Positions 27,499-39,246 of a DNA stretch of 64,000 nt are shown one piece after another. The DNA comes from Gallibacterium genomosp. 1 (lineage in GTDB: Bacteria; Pseudomonadota; Gammaproteobacteria; Enterobacterales; Pasteurellaceae), in NCBI RefSeq assembly GCF_000771875.1, contig NZ_JPXX01000018.1, forward strand, positions 124,001 to 188,000. The letters run 5' to 3'. Made by a program: the position numbers and the translations under genes. The stretch's first letter is position 1. Each line of letters opens with the position of its first letter. Under the pieces are notes generated by a model. That model was not told the DNA's origin and ran no database searches. It was given only the letters and a program-made list of their open reading frames with translations.

Positions 27499-28215
27499 TT
27501 ACAATTTCCTATTAATCACTCGATAACGTTTTAATTTTACCTTCTGTTGCAGCAAGGATGCGTTTTTTTCTTGCCAACAAAAACAGTGTGATATTGTGCC
27601 ACTTCCTTGTACAAAGCAAGCTAAATAAAAAGGCAATTCCTGTGCAAAAAAAAGTTGCCCGTTTGGTGCCTCTTGGGTAAAAAAACAACTATTTTCCGGC
27701 TCAAACCGCACTTTTGAAATAGCACCGATTCCCCGCCCTTTCGCTTTTAAAATCGCCTCACGAGCACACCAAGTCAAATAAAAAGCCTCATCCTGCTTTT
27801 GCTGCGATTGCCACCACGCTATTTCTGTTTTTGAGGCATAATAATGCAATAAACGTTCAAAATTTCTTACCCTCAACGGATGCTCAATATCAATTGCCAC
27901 CGACTCATTATGCGCTCGTTGTACTAAAATCACTGCCACCCAATCCCCGGAATGGCTTAAATTAAAATCAAATTGCGGTGCATTAAAATGCGGTCTGCCC
28001 TGTTGATCCTTTTCAATTCCTTGAGCAAAAACCTGTTCTTGCCCAAGCTGCTGCAATAATTTCCATAATAAAAAATAACCGATTTTGCGCTGCCTTTGTT
28101 TATTAGGTGCCATTGAAGTGTGCTTAAAAATCGTGCTTAGATACGAGATCGGTGGCAAAAGGTGAAATGGATAAGATTGATGAATATTTCCCCAAACAAC
28201 AAAAACCTGCGACAT
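27499..28215 (-). CDS. 4'-phosphopantetheinyl transferase superfamily protein
   Basis: About 238 residues of the Sfp/HetI-type transferase fold. The magnesium-binding motif is VAIDIEHPLRVRN and the second signature WCAREAILKAKGRGIG matches WxxKEAxxKxxG with Arg for the first Lys. FNLSHSGDWV is the P1-type motif. It attaches phosphopantetheine to carrier proteins; the target is unknown. The frame extends further upstream, but ATG at 28215 (MSQVFVVWG) gives a normal N-terminus. Its TAA overlaps the ATG of psiE by one base. Confidence 0.87.
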   Translation of the reverse strand: MSQVFVVWGNIHQSYPFHLLPPISYLSTIFKHTSMAPNKQRQRKIGYFLLWKLLQQLGQEQVFAQGIEKDQQGRPHFNAPQFDFNLSHSGDWVAVILVQRAHNESVAIDIEHPLRVRNFERLLHYYASKTEIAWWQSQQKQDEAFYLTWCAREAILKAKGRGIGAISKVRFEPENSCFFTQEAPNGQLFFAQELPFYLACFVQGSGTISHCFCWQEKNASLLQQKVKLKRYRVINRKL

Positions 28216-28375
28216 AATGAAAGAGATGTGCATAAAACATAGTGCAAGTGTACTCAAATTCGGCGCCAATACCAATAATATTTCTATTAATTACCTAGAT
28301 TTTAAGCTATTCTATACCACATTTTTTAATATCATTTTTCATTTCAAATTTCAGTACTCATAGGACAACTTTATT

Positions 28376-30958
28376 ATGCAAGAACAATATCGTCCCGACT
28401 TAGTCGAGAGTCGTATTCAAAAATACTGGCAAGATAATAAAACCTTTAAAGTTCAACCCGATCCAAGCAAAGAAAAATATTACTGCTTATCAATGTTCCC
28501 TTATCCTTCCGGTCGTTTACATATGGGGCACGTTCGTAATTACACTATCGGCGATGTTATTTCCCGTTACCAACGAATGAACGGCAAAAATGTATTGCAG
28601 CCTATCGGTTGGGATGCTTTCGGTTTACCGGCAGAAAATGCAGCAATTAAAAATAAAGCAGCGCCGGCAACTTGGACTTACGATAATATCGAATATATGA
28701 AAAACCAACTGAAGATGTTGGGCTTCAGTTATGACTGGGATCGCGAAATTGCGACCTGTAAACCTCAATATTACAAATGGGAACAGTGGTTTTTCACTGA
28801 ATTATATAAAAAAGGGTTAATTTATAAGAAAACCTCTACCGTTAACTGGTGTCCGAATGACCAAACCGTATTGGCAAATGAGCAGGTAAACGACGGTTGC
28901 TGCTGGCGCTGTGATACGCCGGTGGAACAAAAAGAGATCCCACAATGGTTTGTCAAAATTACCGATTATGCTGAACAACTGTTGCAAGGATTGGATCAGT
29001 TGCCTGAATGGCCGGATCAAGTAAAAGCGATGCAGCGCAACTGGATTGGTCGTTCCGAAGGGGTTGAAATTACCTTTAAAATGCAAGATAGCGATGAAAC
29101 TGTAACCGTTTATACTACCCGTCCGGATACGTTCTACGGTGTGTCTTATCTTGCCGTGGCTGCCGGACATCCACTGGCGGAACAAGCCGCGAAAAACAAT
29201 CCTGAATTAGCGCAATTTATCCAAGAATGCCGAAATACCAAAGTGGCAGAAGCGGAATTGGCGACAATGGAGAAAAAAGGGATGTTTACCGGTCGTTATG
29301 CACTTCACCCGATTACCGGTGAGGCTGTGCCGGTTTGGATCGCTAATTTCGTTTTAATGCATTACGGTACCGGTGCGGTGATGGCTGTGCCGGCACACGA
29401 TCAACGCGACTATGAATTTGCGCAAAAATATCATTTACCGTTAAAACCGGTGATTGCACCGCTTGACGGTTCAGAATTGGATCTATCCAAAGCCGCTTAC
29501 ACCGAACACGGTGTTGCCATTAATTCTGCTGAATTCAATGGCTTAGATTTTGAACAGGCTTTTAATGGCATTGCCGATAAATTGGAAGCGATGGGCGTGG
29601 GTAAACGCCAAGTGAACTATCGGTTACGCGATTGGGGAGTTTCTCGCCAACGCTATTGGGGAACACCAATCCCGATGCTCACCTTAGAAAACGGTGATGT
29701 TGTGCCGGTGCCACTAGCAGATTTGCCAGTCGAGTTGCCGGAAGATGTGGTAATGGACGGAGTGCAAAGTCCGATTAAAGCCGATCCGAATTGGGCAAAG
29801 ACCACTTACAACGGTCAACCTGCGTTGCGTGAAACCGATACTTTCGACACCTTTATGGAGTCATCTTGGTATTATGCTCGTTATACTTGCCCACAATATC
29901 AACAAGGTATGTTAAACAGCGAAGAAGCGAATTATTGGTTGCCGGTGGATCAATATATTGGTGGAATTGAACACGCCACAATGCACCTGCTTTATTTCCG
30001 CTTCTATCATAAATTATTGCGTGATGCCGGTTTACTTGCTTGTGATGAACCTGCAACTAAACTTTTATGTCAAGGAATGGTGTTGGCGGATGCCTTCTAT
30101 TACACTTCAGAAACAAACGAACGCATTTGGGTATCACCAACCAAAGTGACTATTACTCGCGATGAAAAAGGTCGTATTATCAAAGCAGTTGATCCAGAAG
30201 GTCACGAATTGGTTCACGCCGGGATGACCAAAATGTCGAAATCGAAAAATAACGGTATCGATCCGCAAGAAATGGTAGAAAAATATGGCGCGGATACGGT
30301 TCGTCTATTTATGATGTTTGCCTCTCCGGCAGAAATGACTTTGGAATGGCAAGAATCCGGAGTCGAAGGCGCTAACCGCTTCTTACGCCGTTTGTGGAAA
30401 TTAACTTATGATTATTTACAACAGCCGGCCACTGTTGAACTTGATCCGAAAGCGTTAAGCGCAGATCAAAAAGCATTACGTCGTGATCTACATAAAACCA
30501 TTGCTAAAGTGAGCGATGATATTGGTCGTCGTCAAACTTTCAACACCGCCATTGCTGCCATTATGGAGTTAATGAATAAACTCACTAAAGCACCATTGGT
30601 GCAAGAGCAAGATCGTGCGGTAATGAAAGAGGCGTTAAATGCGGTGATTAAGATGCTTTATCCAATCACGCCGCATATCTGCTTCCAATTATGGCAAGAT
30701 CTCGGCAATCAAGATAATATTGATTTTGCGCCGTGGGTTATTGCCGATCAGCAGGCGATGGTCGATGAAGAAAAATTGGTTGTAGTTCAGGTTAATGGTA
30801 AAGTTCGCGGAAAAATTACTGTTGCGGCAAGTGCTTCCGAAGAAGAGATCAAAACTGCAGCAATGGCGGATGAAAATGTACAAAAACACTTAGACGGTTT
30901 AAATATCGTTAAAGTGATTTATGTGCCTGGCAAATTGCTCAGTTTCGTTGCTAAATAA
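28376..30958 (+). CDS. leuS: Leucyl-tRNA synthetase
   Basis: An 860-residue class I aminoacyl-tRNA synthetase. The HIGH-type motif lies in [15 protein letters not shown], the KMSKS motif in [13 protein letters not shown], and an editing domain with [16 protein letters not shown] sits between. The length is standard. It leads the leuS-lptE-holA set, with 131 bp before lptE holding a perfect hairpin at 30973. Confidence 0.98.
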   Translation: MQEQYRPDLVESRIQKYWQDNKTFKVQPDPSKEKYYCLSMFPYPSGRLHMGHVRNYTIGDVISRYQRMNGKNVLQPIGWDAFGLPAENAAIKNKAAPATWTYDNIEYMKNQLKMLGFSYDWDREIATCKPQYYKWEQWFFTELYKKGLIYKKTSTVNWCPNDQTVLANEQVNDGCCWRCDTPVEQKEIPQWFVKITDYAEQLLQGLDQLPEWPDQVKAMQRNWIGRSEGVEITFKMQDSDETVTVYTTRPDTFYGVSYLAVAAGHPLAEQAAKNNPELAQFIQECRNTKVAEAELATMEKKGMFTGRYALHPITGEAVPVWIANFVLMHYGTGAVMAVPAHDQRDYEFAQKYHLPLKPVIAPLDGSELDLSKAAYTEHGVAINSAEFNGLDFEQAFNGIADKLEAMGVGKRQVNYRLRDWGVSRQRYWGTPIPMLTLENGDVVPVPLADLPVELPEDVVMDGVQSPIKADPNWAKTTYNGQPALRETDTFDTFMESSWYYARYTCPQYQQGMLNSEEANYWLPVDQYIGGIEHATMHLLYFRFYHKLLRDAGLLACDEPATKLLCQGMVLADAFYYTSETNERIWVSPTKVTITRDEKGRIIKAVDPEGHELVHAGMTKMSKSKNNGIDPQEMVEKYGADTVRLFMMFASPAEMTLEWQESGVEGANRFLRRLWKLTYDYLQQPATVELDPKALSADQKALRRDLHKTIAKVSDDIGRRQTFNTAIAAIMELMNKLTKAPLVQEQDRAVMKEALNAVIKMLYPITPHICFQLWQDLGNQDNIDFAPWVIADQQAMVDEEKLVVVQVNGKVRGKITVAASASEEEIKTAAMADENVQKHLDGLNIVKVIYVPGKLLSFVAK

Positions 30959-30972
30959 AAGCAATCATCAAC

Positions 30973-31000
30973 GTGCCACCGCATTAAACGGCGGTGGCAC
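30973..31000. other. Perfect 10-bp hairpin between leuS and lptE
   Basis: GTGCCACCGC / GCGGTGGCAC with an 8-nt loop and no T-run after it on either strand. It is not a classic terminator; it may be an RNA-processing or stabilising stem. Confidence 0.6.
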
Positions 31001-31089
31001 ATTACAGTAATCTTAATACTTTAGTTGGAAGTTATTATTTAACCTCACTTGCAACGATTATTAAGATGTCAATGAATAAGGAGATTTTG

Positions 31090-31578
31090 ATGCATAAACT
31101 AAAATATATTTTCGCCTTGTCTGCGACATTGTTACTCTCTTCTTGCGGTTTCCACTTTGCTAATGACCAACTTTCACAAAAACTTTTTAAAGAAGTCAAA
31201 CTCAGCAGTGGCGACAAATACAGCGATATTGCCATTGCAATGCGCAAAGAATTGCGTACCCACGGTGTTACTTTGGTTGAAGAAGGAAATGTTCCGACAT
31301 TAAAATTAAACGGTTCTACCAGCAGTGATGAAGTGGTGTCTGTCTTTAAACAAGGCCGTGAAGCGGAATCCTTACTTTCTTTATCCGTAAGTGCATCTTT
31401 GCAAATGCCGGATAAAAAGCAATATCCAATAGAAGTGCAAGTTTCGCGTACATTTTTTGACAACTCTCGTGCCGCATTAGCAAAAAATGCGGAACAGCAA
31501 CTAATCCGTAATGATATGTACAAGCAGGCGGCACAACAAATTTTAATCAAAATGATCAGTATCCAACAACAATACTAA
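31090..31578 (+). CDS. lptE: LPS assembly lipoprotein LptE
   Basis: A 162-residue outer-membrane lipoprotein that plugs LptD and helps move lipopolysaccharide to the cell surface. The signal ends in the lipobox LSSCGFHF. The frame is open to 30994, but ATG at 31090 has AAGGAG 6 nt upstream and starts the signal peptide (MHKLKYIFALSATLLLSSC). It lies between leuS and holA, the usual order in gammaproteobacteria. Confidence 0.94.
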   Translation: MHKLKYIFALSATLLLSSCGFHFANDQLSQKLFKEVKLSSGDKYSDIAIAMRKELRTHGVTLVEEGNVPTLKLNGSTSSDEVVSVFKQGREAESLLSLSVSASLQMPDKKQYPIEVQVSRTFFDNSRAALAKNAEQQLIRNDMYKQAAQQILIKMISIQQQY

Positions 31579-31586
31579 TCTCAATT

Positions 31587-32627
31587 ATGATAATACGGAT
31601 CTTTGCCAACCAACTTGTCCACACATTGCAACAAAAAACCTATCCTGCATATTTGTTGGTTGGGCAAGATCCATTGTTGATTGAAGAAAGCAAATATCAC
31701 CTTTTTCAATTCGGCAAACAGCAAGGAGCAACACAAAAACAGGAAATCGTTATCGATAGTAATACTGATTGGGCAACACTCTTTACCGATCTACAAACTT
31801 TCGGTTTATTTTCACAACAACAGATTTTCCTTTTTACTTTGCCGGATAATATTAACGCCCAGTTACAACAGCAATTACAACAGCTAGTTTCTTTGTTGCA
31901 TTCCGACATCATCGCTATTTTTCAAATCGCAAAACTGACCACTACCATCGAAAAACAGGCGTGGTTCAAAACATTAGAACAGTTCAAAACATTGCAAATC
32001 AATTGCCAAACACCCACTTTGGAACAGTTGCCGCAATGGATTCAGCAACGCGCTAAGATGATGGAATTAAGCATTGATAACGAAGCCGTCGAGCTGCTCG
32101 CTTACAATTATGAAAATAATTTAGCGGCATTAAAACAGACGCTGCAGCTAATGCAACTGCTTTATCCGCAACAAAAAATTACGCTAATAAATGCCGGGCA
32201 ATGTATTGAACAATCTGCTGTTTTTACGCCGTTTCAATGGATTGATGCCATTTTGCAAGGCAAAAAATATCGTTGTATCCGCATTTTAGAACAGCTACAA
32301 AATGAAGGCGATATTCAGCCAGTAATGTTATTGCGTATTTTGCAAAAGGAATTACTCCTTTTATTACGGCTTGGCAGTGATGACAACATAAAAATTAAAA
32401 ATACGCAACAAATGTTAAACTCCCAGTTGTTACGTCAAAAATTTGATCAATACAAAATTTGGAAAAACAGACGACCACTTTATAGTGCAGCCATCCAACG
32501 CTTAAATTATCATCGCTTATACGATGCCATTCAGCATTTAGCTGCCATCGAAAAAGCAATCAAACAACAGGGTGATGAAAACAGTTGGCAAGCATTACAA
32601 CAACTTACCGTAAAACTTGCCGCCTAA
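31587..32627 (+). CDS. holA: DNA polymerase III subunit delta
   Basis: A 346-residue clamp-loader subunit. It starts [30 protein letters not shown], the AAA+-like N-terminal part of HolA, and ends with the helical collar domain ([20 protein letters not shown]). It follows lptE by 8 bp and overlaps mutT tail-to-tail by 4 bp. Confidence 0.95.
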   Translation: MIIRIFANQLVHTLQQKTYPAYLLVGQDPLLIEESKYHLFQFGKQQGATQKQEIVIDSNTDWATLFTDLQTFGLFSQQQIFLFTLPDNINAQLQQQLQQLVSLLHSDIIAIFQIAKLTTTIEKQAWFKTLEQFKTLQINCQTPTLEQLPQWIQQRAKMMELSIDNEAVELLAYNYENNLAALKQTLQLMQLLYPQQKITLINAGQCIEQSAVFTPFQWIDAILQGKKYRCIRILEQLQNEGDIQPVMLLRILQKELLLLLRLGSDDNIKIKNTQQMLNSQLLRQKFDQYKIWKNRRPLYSAAIQRLNYHRLYDAIQHLAAIEKAIKQQGDENSWQALQQLTVKLAA

Positions 32628-33037
32628 TCAGCTTCTGTTTCAGCCAACAATCGTTGAATAATTTTCACATTTGCCGGTGGAAATTGCCCGACATCCAACT
32701 CTTTCTGTTCCAACCAAAAACCCTCTTGCCCTTCCCGACCAAAAGGCTCGCCAACCCATTCATCCACTAAATAGAAATAGAACGAAATTCTTTTACTCGG
32801 ATACTCAAACTCGAAATGCTCGTATAATTTTGCGTGCAATACAAAAATACCGATTTCCTCTTCCAGTTCTCGTTTTAATGCCTGTTCCGGTGTTTCACCT
32901 TTATCCACTTTACCGCCGGGGAACTCCCAAGACTGCGCAAAATCCTTTCCCTCTAATCGTTGAGTTAAATAGATCTGTTTGAATTCATTACGAATAATGC
33001 CTGCCGACACTTTTACCAATGGCTTCTTCACATTCAA
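32624..33037 (-). CDS. mutT: 8-oxo-dGTP diphosphatase MutT
   Basis: A 137-residue Nudix hydrolase that removes oxidised guanine nucleotides. The Nudix box is [20 protein letters not shown] followed by EIG. It shows FEFPGGK-type entry ([10 protein letters not shown]) and a short C-terminus [14 protein letters not shown] typical of MutT. It lies downstream of secA on the same strand, as in H. influenzae and E. coli. Confidence 0.95.
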   Translation of the reverse strand: MNVKKPLVKVSAGIIRNEFKQIYLTQRLEGKDFAQSWEFPGGKVDKGETPEQALKRELEEEIGIFVLHAKLYEHFEFEYPSKRISFYFYLVDEWVGEPFGREGQEGFWLEQKELDVGQFPPANVKIIQRLLAETEAD

Positions 33038-33054
33038 TTACCTCTTATAAGAAT

Positions 33055-33077
33055 AAGGCTTCACGCTAAGTGAAGCC
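33055..33077 (-). terminator. Hairpin between secA and mutT
   Basis: A 9-bp stem (AGGCTTCAC / GTGAAGCCT) with a 5-nt loop follows the secA stop by about 10 bp. The T-run on the minus strand is weak (TTATTCTTAT), so termination is probably partial and mutT may be read through. Confidence 0.6.
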
Positions 33078-33087
33078 TCACAATTAT

Positions 33088-35805
33088 TTACTGGATACGT
33101 CCGTGACAATGTTTATATTTTTTGCCCGAACCGCAAGGGCAAGGTTCATTTCTGCCGATTTTACGTTTTGGATGAGAAAAATCCTCATCTCCGGCTATAC
33201 TGTTCTCTGCCGCATCCTCGCCACTGTGATACTGAATATGTGCCTGTTCGGCAGCACGCTGCGCAGCATCCATTCTGGCTTTTTCAGCCGCCTCAATTTC
33301 CTCTTGAGTACGTACCTGAACTTTGGTCAAAATGCTAACCACATTAAACTTCAATGTTTCCAACATTTCCGTAAACATTTGGAAAGATTCTTTCTTGTAT
33401 TCCTGTTTCGGATCTTTTTGTGCATAACCGCGTAAATGAATGCTCTTACGCAAATAGTCCATTGCGGCAAGATGTTCTTTCCATAGTTCATCTAGGGTTT
33501 GTAACATTACGCCTTTCTCAAAATTGCGCATTGTTTCTGCGCCGACCAACGATTCTTTATTTTTATACTCGTCCACTGCAATTTGAATAATGCGTTCACG
33601 TAAGGTTTCTTCGTGCAGATTGTGATCTTCATCCAACCATTTCGAGATTGGCAAATCCATATTGAAATCTGACTTCAAGCGTTTTTCTAGTCCTTCTACA
33701 TCCCAAAGTTCCTCCAAAGATTGTGGTAGGATATATTGATCAATGACGTGATTGAAAACATCTTCACGAATCACATCAATCGTTTCGGAAATATCATCAT
33801 TTTCCAACAATTCATTACGCTGTGCATAAATGGCGTGGCGTTGATCGTTGGCAACATCATCAAACTCAAGCAGATTTTTACGTCCGTCAAAGTTATGCGC
33901 TTCCACTTTTGCTTGGGCAGAAGCAATCACTTTGGTCAACATTTTAGATTCCATCGCCTCACCCGGTTCGGAAAATGCTTTGCGCATTAAGTTCAACTTA
34001 CCTTCATTCAAGTAAATCCGCATCAATGCATCATCCAAAGAGAGATAAAAACGAGAAGAACCCGGATCTCCTTGTCGTCCAGAACGACCTCGTAACTGGT
34101 TGTCAATTCTACGAGATTCGTGACGTTCCGTACCAATAATATGCAAACCACCCGCTTTCATCACTATATCGTGACGTTCCTGCCACGCTTTTTTAATCTC
34201 TTCGATCTGTTCTTCAGTCGGATTTTCCAATTTTGCCACTTCTGCTTTCCAGTTACCGCCTAACACAATGTCGGTACCACGACCTGCCATATTGGTAGCA
34301 ATAGTCACCGCTCCTGGATAACCGGCATCCGCAACAATTTCCGCTTCTTGGGCGTGGAATTTTGCATTCAACACATTATGTTTAATGCCCTCTTTTTTCA
34401 AAATATCAGATAACAATTCTGATTTTTCGATAGATACTGTCCCAACCAAAACTGGCTGTTGGCGAGCAACACAATCTTTAATATCTTCCACAATGGCTTG
34501 AAATTTATCCGCTTCATTTTTAAACATTAAATCTGTTCTATCATCACGAATCATTGGCTTATTTGTTGGAATAACAATGGTCTCCAAACCATAAATTTGT
34601 TGGAATTCAAAGGCTTCGGTGTCGGCTGTACCGGTCATTCCTGCTAATTTTTCATATAAACGGAAGTAGTTTTGGTAAGTAATAGATGCAACCGTTTGAT
34701 TTTCACTTTGAATCTGAACCCCCTCTTTTGCTTCAATGGCTTGGTGCAAACCGTCAGACCAACGACGTCCAGCCATTGTGCGTCCAGTGTGTTCATCAAC
34801 AATGATCACTTCTCCATCTTTCACAATATAATCCACATCACGCTCGAATAAAGCGTGAGCACGCAACGCAGCATAAACGTGATGTAAAAGGGTAATTTTT
34901 GAAGGTGAATAGAGAGACTCGTCCTCTTTCATCAAACCGGCCTGTACCAGTAATTTTTCGATTTTAATTTGACCTCGTTCGGTCAAATAGGCCTGTTTAT
35001 TTTTCAAATCAACAGTAAAATCACCATCGCCTTGGTACTCATCGCTATCCTCTTTATCCTGTTTAATTAATTGAGGGATTAATTTATTGATCGCGATATA
35101 GAGATCGGAACTGTCTTCTGCCTGTCCGGAAATAATTAATGGCGTACGTGCTTCATCAATCAAAATTGAGTCAACTTCATCGACCAACGCATAATATAGT
35201 GGACGTTGAAAACGTTCGTGCATTGTATGTGCCAGATTATCTCTTAAATAATCAAAACCTAATTCACTATTAGTCGCATAAGTAATATCCGCCGCATAAG
35301 CCGCTCGTTTTTCTTCGGGCAATAAACCTGGTACATTGACCGCTACTGTCATTCCTAAAAACTCAAAAAGTGGGCGGTTAGTTTCCGCATCACGTCGTGC
35401 AAGGTAATCATTAACGGTTACCACGTGTACGCCTTTACCAGTTAACGCATTAAGATAACAAGGTAATGTTGCAGTTAACGTTTTACCTTCACCTGTACGC
35501 ATTTCTGCAATACAACGATTATTCAACACCATTCCGCCGATTAACTGAACATCAAACGGACGTAACCCCAAAACACGTTTACTCGCTTCACGCACGGTAG
35601 CAAAAGCTTCCGGCAGCAATTGTTCCAATGTTTCACCTTTTTCCAAACGATCACGAAACTCTGCTGTTTTTGCTTTTAGCTGCTCATCGGAAAGAGCTTC
35701 AAATTCAGGTTCTAATTTATTAATTAAATGCACACGCTTATTTAAGCGACGCAAAATACGGTCATTACGACTTCCAAAAAGTTTTCTTGCAATAGCTGAT
35801 AACAT
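33088..35805 (-). CDS. secA: Preprotein translocase ATPase SecA
   Basis: A 905-residue motor that drives secreted proteins through SecYEG. Walker A is [14 protein letters not shown], the DEAD-like motif is [17 protein letters not shown], and the C-terminal zinc site is [19 protein letters not shown]. Full length. It follows a small secM-like gene by 68 bp; in E. coli secM translation controls secA through ribosome stalling. Confidence 0.98.
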   Translation of the reverse strand: MLSAIARKLFGSRNDRILRRLNKRVHLINKLEPEFEALSDEQLKAKTAEFRDRLEKGETLEQLLPEAFATVREASKRVLGLRPFDVQLIGGMVLNNRCIAEMRTGEGKTLTATLPCYLNALTGKGVHVVTVNDYLARRDAETNRPLFEFLGMTVAVNVPGLLPEEKRAAYAADITYATNSELGFDYLRDNLAHTMHERFQRPLYYALVDEVDSILIDEARTPLIISGQAEDSSDLYIAINKLIPQLIKQDKEDSDEYQGDGDFTVDLKNKQAYLTERGQIKIEKLLVQAGLMKEDESLYSPSKITLLHHVYAALRAHALFERDVDYIVKDGEVIIVDEHTGRTMAGRRWSDGLHQAIEAKEGVQIQSENQTVASITYQNYFRLYEKLAGMTGTADTEAFEFQQIYGLETIVIPTNKPMIRDDRTDLMFKNEADKFQAIVEDIKDCVARQQPVLVGTVSIEKSELLSDILKKEGIKHNVLNAKFHAQEAEIVADAGYPGAVTIATNMAGRGTDIVLGGNWKAEVAKLENPTEEQIEEIKKAWQERHDIVMKAGGLHIIGTERHESRRIDNQLRGRSGRQGDPGSSRFYLSLDDALMRIYLNEGKLNLMRKAFSEPGEAMESKMLTKVIASAQAKVEAHNFDGRKNLLEFDDVANDQRHAIYAQRNELLENDDISETIDVIREDVFNHVIDQYILPQSLEELWDVEGLEKRLKSDFNMDLPISKWLDEDHNLHEETLRERIIQIAVDEYKNKESLVGAETMRNFEKGVMLQTLDELWKEHLAAMDYLRKSIHLRGYAQKDPKQEYKKESFQMFTEMLETLKFNVVSILTKVQVRTQEEIEAAEKARMDAAQRAAEQAHIQYHSGEDAAENSIAGDEDFSHPKRKIGRNEPCPCGSGKKYKHCHGRIQ

Positions 35806-35873
35806 AATAATTTCTTTTTCAAAATAGAATAAATACCTTACCGGTTACCTTTCACCGATACCTACATCATAAA

Positions 35874-36206
35874 CTAAACTATTGGTTTAGGCCCGGCACG
35901 AATAAGAATTTGGTAACGATTAAGATGCTGAGGACGATTCTGCACCACCGAATATTGAACCGGTTGCATTCTACTTTTTTGCCGGATAACTTCTATTTGC
36001 TGCAACTGTTTTTTTAATGCAACAAACTGCAAATTTATCTGCTGTGATTCAATGCTAATAACAGATTGATTCGCTTCCGGTTGCAATGGAATAACCTGAT
36101 TAGGCTGCTCGCTGTGAATCGGCAAAAACAGTAACGTTAGCAAACTTAGAATCAAGCGATGCCAGGCTGTTTTTTTTCCGATTTTCAATGAAAAAAGATA
36201 ATTCAC
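35874..36206 (-). CDS. secM: SecM-like secretion monitor with IRAGP arrest motif
   Basis: A 110-residue secreted protein. The N-terminus has a hydrophobic signal (LILSLLTLLFLPIHSE). The C-terminus reads YQILIRAGPKPIV; the IRAGP core is that of the E. coli SecM arrest peptide, and the protein ends four residues later, just as in SecM (which ends QRLT). The upstream Phe and Trp contacts of the E. coli motif are not kept. It lies directly upstream of secA on the same strand. The E. coli protein stalls the ribosome until it is pulled by the Sec machinery, which exposes the secA ribosome site. Function here is inferred from motif plus position. Confidence 0.8.
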   Translation of the reverse strand: MNYLFSLKIGKKTAWHRLILSLLTLLFLPIHSEQPNQVIPLQPEANQSVISIESQQINLQFVALKKQLQQIEVIRQKSRMQPVQYSVVQNRPQHLNRYQILIRAGPKPIV

Positions 36207-36296
36207 TACAATACCTAATAAAACTGGTTAAAATGGAAAAGATTATAAAATAGTTGCGTTATAATAGCATAAAATTCACTGACGGAAGGGGCGGAA

Positions 36297-36638
36297 ATGT
36301 CATTAAATGATAAGAAACAGATTAGAAATCAAAAAACATTGAATGTGAATGAAATTTTACAACACTCCTCGCTTTCTGGGCTGTTAGAGCAACACCAAAA
36401 ACGGCAACAATTTTATCGCAATATTGAACAATGCATTCCAACTCAATTCCGAGGTCAGATCCGTATTGCTCAATACAATGAAGAAAAAATTTTATTCCAC
36501 GTTGCCAACGGCAGTGTACGACAAGCATTACTGCTTCAACAGGCTCAACTACTCCGTAGCATCAACACGCTTTATCCTGATATCAAACAACTCGAATTTA
36601 AGGTGATTCCGACAATGCCGCTCTCATCTGCTGTTTAG
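36297..36638 (+). CDS. dciA: DciA-type helicase loader (DUF721)
   Basis: A 113-residue DUF721 protein. The N-terminal part (NVNEILQHSSLSGLLEQHQ) and the core KILFHVANGSVRQALLLQQAQLLRSIN fit the DciA family, which helps load the replicative helicase. It is divergent from secM, as in Vibrio and H. influenzae. Its end overlaps the 3' end of dam by 41 bp on the opposite strand. Confidence 0.85.
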   Translation: MSLNDKKQIRNQKTLNVNEILQHSSLSGLLEQHQKRQQFYRNIEQCIPTQFRGQIRIAQYNEEKILFHVANGSVRQALLLQQAQLLRSINTLYPDIKQLEFKVIPTMPLSSAV

Positions 36639-37497
36639 CTTGCCATTTTTGCAAATTTTGCTTTTCAAAAACCGCGATCAACTCTTTCACTTTAATGCGT
36701 TTTTCTCCGGAATGGCTGATCGAGCGCTGCACATTAATGCGCTTAAACCTTGCCCCTTGATAAATACGGCGTGTAAAAACGGTATCGTGATTAGAGATCA
36801 TCACCAGTGCATTATGCTGCTGGGCGGTCTGTTTGGATAACTCAGCCAACTCTTGCTGCTGGGTTAAACCGAAATCATTGCCGGCATAACGGGTAAAATT
36901 ACTCTCCTGCTTTATCGGCGCATAAGGCGGATCGCAGTAGATCACACTGTTCTCACTTGCAGCGGCAAATGTTTGCTGAAAAGAGGCACAGATAAACTCT
37001 GCTTTCTGCGCTTTTTCTGCAAAATAGTGCAATTCCTTCTCCGGAAAATAGTGCTGACTATAACTGCCAAAGGGCACATTGAACTCATTTTCGCTGTTAT
37101 AACGACATAGCCCGTTAAAACCAAAACGATTTAAATAGAGAAAAATTATTGCTCGTAACCAGCGATCATCGCTCTGATTAAAGAGTGCTCTTAATTGGTA
37201 ATAACGTGTTGCCGTATTTGCTTCAGGATGTATAAAAAGCGAACGACTCTCTTTGATATAAGTATTAACGTCCGCCTTCACAATATTGAAGAGATTGATC
37301 AAATCGGGATTAATATCCGCCAGTAAATAATGATCAAAATCACTATTTAAAAAGACGGTTCCTGCCCCGACAAAAGGTTCTATTAATTGCGTCTTTCCTT
37401 TCGGATAAAGACGCTTAATATCATCAATAACGCGATATTTACCACCTGCCCACTTCAGAAAAGAGCGGTATTTTGGCATCAGGATCTTTGACGGCAT
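36598..37497 (-). CDS. dam: DNA adenine methyltransferase (GATC)
   Basis: A 299-residue D12-class N6-adenine methyltransferase. The SAM motif is FLKWAGGKYRVIDDI with EPFVGAGTVFLN, and the catalytic motif DPPY is in VIYCDPPYAPIKQ. It methylates GATC for mismatch repair and gene control. The gene starts 3 bp after the aroB stop, so translation is probably coupled. The aroK-aroB-dam order is the ancestral gammaproteobacterial one. Confidence 0.96.
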   Translation of the reverse strand: MPSKILMPKYRSFLKWAGGKYRVIDDIKRLYPKGKTQLIEPFVGAGTVFLNSDFDHYLLADINPDLINLFNIVKADVNTYIKESRSLFIHPEANTATRYYQLRALFNQSDDRWLRAIIFLYLNRFGFNGLCRYNSENEFNVPFGSYSQHYFPEKELHYFAEKAQKAEFICASFQQTFAAASENSVIYCDPPYAPIKQESNFTRYAGNDFGLTQQQELAELSKQTAQQHNALVMISNHDTVFTRRIYQGARFKRINVQRSISHSGEKRIKVKELIAVFEKQNLQKWQAKQQMRAALSESP

Positions 37498-37500
37498 AAA

Positions 37501-38592
37501 TTAATGCGGTTTAATGCAGTCTTGGATTGATTGCAACACCAGTGCTTTATCCACATCCGATGTTACATAAGCACTTCCCAGTGATTTTAATAAAATCAAA
37601 CGAAGTTTTCCTGCCAACACTTTTTTGTCGCGCATCATATGCGGCAAATAGTCATCTGCCGTCATTTCATCCGGAGAGTGTACCGGCAAATCAACCTGTT
37701 GCAACAGATGTTGTAAACGTGAAATATCACCAACGGAAAGATCGTCTAAATGATGAGAAAGATATGCCGCCATCATCATTCCGGCAGCAACAGCTTCACC
37801 ATGAAGCCATTTACCGTAACCAAGATGGGTTTCAATCGCGTGACCAAAAGTATGACCTAAATTAAGCAACGCTCTTTCACCTTGCTCAGTTTCATCTTTT
37901 GCTACGGTTAACGCTTTTAACTCACAGCAACGTTGAATGCAGTACTGCAAAGCACTCGGCTGCAACTGAATTAATTCATCAATATGCTGCTCCAACCAAA
38001 CAAAGAAATCATAATCTAGAATCGCACCATATTTAATCACTTCTGCCAATCCGGCACTCACTTCTCTGCTCGGCAAAGTACTCAACGTATCTGTATCAAT
38101 AATAACTTTACTTGGTTGATAAAATGCACCAATCATATTTTTACCAAGCTCGTGATTGACCGCTGTTTTGCCGCCAACAGAGGAATCCACTTGCGCCAAT
38201 AGTGTGGTTGGAACCTGAATAAAACGAACACCACGTTGATACGACGCTGCTGCATAACCGGCAATATCACCAATCACGCCACCGCCTAGTGCTAATATGG
38301 TAGTATCACGACCGTGTTTTGCTTCCAACAAAGCCGTGAAAATCTGATTTAAAGATGCCAATGTTTTATACTGCTCACCATCATTTAATAGCACTTCATC
38401 AACTACGCACCCTAGCTGTTGCAACGTATTTTTCACCGTAGTTAAATAAAATTTTGCAACAGTCGGATTGCTGACAATCATTACCTTATCGCCTGCTTTC
38501 AAAGGAGAATAATGGCTAGGATCGGATAATAATCCACTACCAATCGCAATCGGATAACGACGCTCTTTAAGTTCTACATATACATTGACCAT
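37501..38592 (-). CDS. aroB: 3-dehydroquinate synthase
   Basis: A 363-residue NAD-dependent shikimate-pathway enzyme. Typical segments are [19 protein letters not shown], the substrate loop [20 protein letters not shown] and the zinc ligands in [12 protein letters not shown]. It lies between aroK and dam on the minus strand. Confidence 0.97.
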   Translation of the reverse strand: MVNVYVELKERRYPIAIGSGLLSDPSHYSPLKAGDKVMIVSNPTVAKFYLTTVKNTLQQLGCVVDEVLLNDGEQYKTLASLNQIFTALLEAKHGRDTTILALGGGVIGDIAGYAAASYQRGVRFIQVPTTLLAQVDSSVGGKTAVNHELGKNMIGAFYQPSKVIIDTDTLSTLPSREVSAGLAEVIKYGAILDYDFFVWLEQHIDELIQLQPSALQYCIQRCCELKALTVAKDETEQGERALLNLGHTFGHAIETHLGYGKWLHGEAVAAGMMMAAYLSHHLDDLSVGDISRLQHLLQQVDLPVHSPDEMTADDYLPHMMRDKKVLAGKLRLILLKSLGSAYVTSDVDKALVLQSIQDCIKPH

Positions 38593-38626
38593 TTTTCTAT
38601 CCTTAATTCAAGCTACAAGCTATCGA

Positions 38627-39154
38627 TTAGCCGGCAAAATTTTCTAATAAATCGATAATATTATTTGCCATTAATTTAGCACTTTGATCATCTGTCTGCA
38701 GTGTAATGTCTGCAATTTCTTCATACAACGGCGTACGAATTTTAGCCAAATCTTCCAATACTTTACGCGGATCTTCCACACCCTGTAATAGAGGACGTTT
38801 TTTATCACGCAAAGTACGTTGATGTTGTTTTTCCACTGTAGTTTCTAAATAAATCACAATACCACGCGCTGAAAGATGATTGCGATTTTCTTTAGACATC
38901 ACTGCACCGCCGCCGGTCGATAAAACAATGCCTTGACGTTGAGTCAATTCATTAATAATGCGTTCTTCTCTTTTTCTGAACCCTTCTTCGCCCTCAACAT
39001 CAAAAATCCAACCGATATCAGCACCTGCTCGCTGTTCAATTTCAGTATCAGAATCCACAAAATCCATACTTAGCAGTTGAGCAAGTTGACGACCAATCGT
39101 ACTTTTCCCTGCTCCCATCGGGCCAATTAAAAAAATATTTCTTTTTTCCGCCAT
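38627..39154 (-). CDS. aroK: Shikimate kinase I
   Basis: A 175-residue P-loop kinase of the shikimate pathway. Walker A is [15 protein letters not shown], the substrate motif is [13 protein letters not shown], and the second shikimate contact is LSTGGGAVM. It precedes aroB by 34 bp. It follows the com genes but is separated from them by a terminator. Confidence 0.97.
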   Translation of the reverse strand: MAEKRNIFLIGPMGAGKSTIGRQLAQLLSMDFVDSDTEIEQRAGADIGWIFDVEGEEGFRKREERIINELTQRQGIVLSTGGGAVMSKENRNHLSARGIVIYLETTVEKQHQRTLRDKKRPLLQGVEDPRKVLEDLAKIRTPLYEEIADITLQTDDQSAKLMANNIIDLLENFAG

Positions 39155-39246
39155 TTTTATCGTTCTTAAGGTTTAAAAATTATGAATAGTTTGATCTTTG
39201 AATATTGTAACACTCACACACAATGTTGTTTTTATTACAAAAGAAA

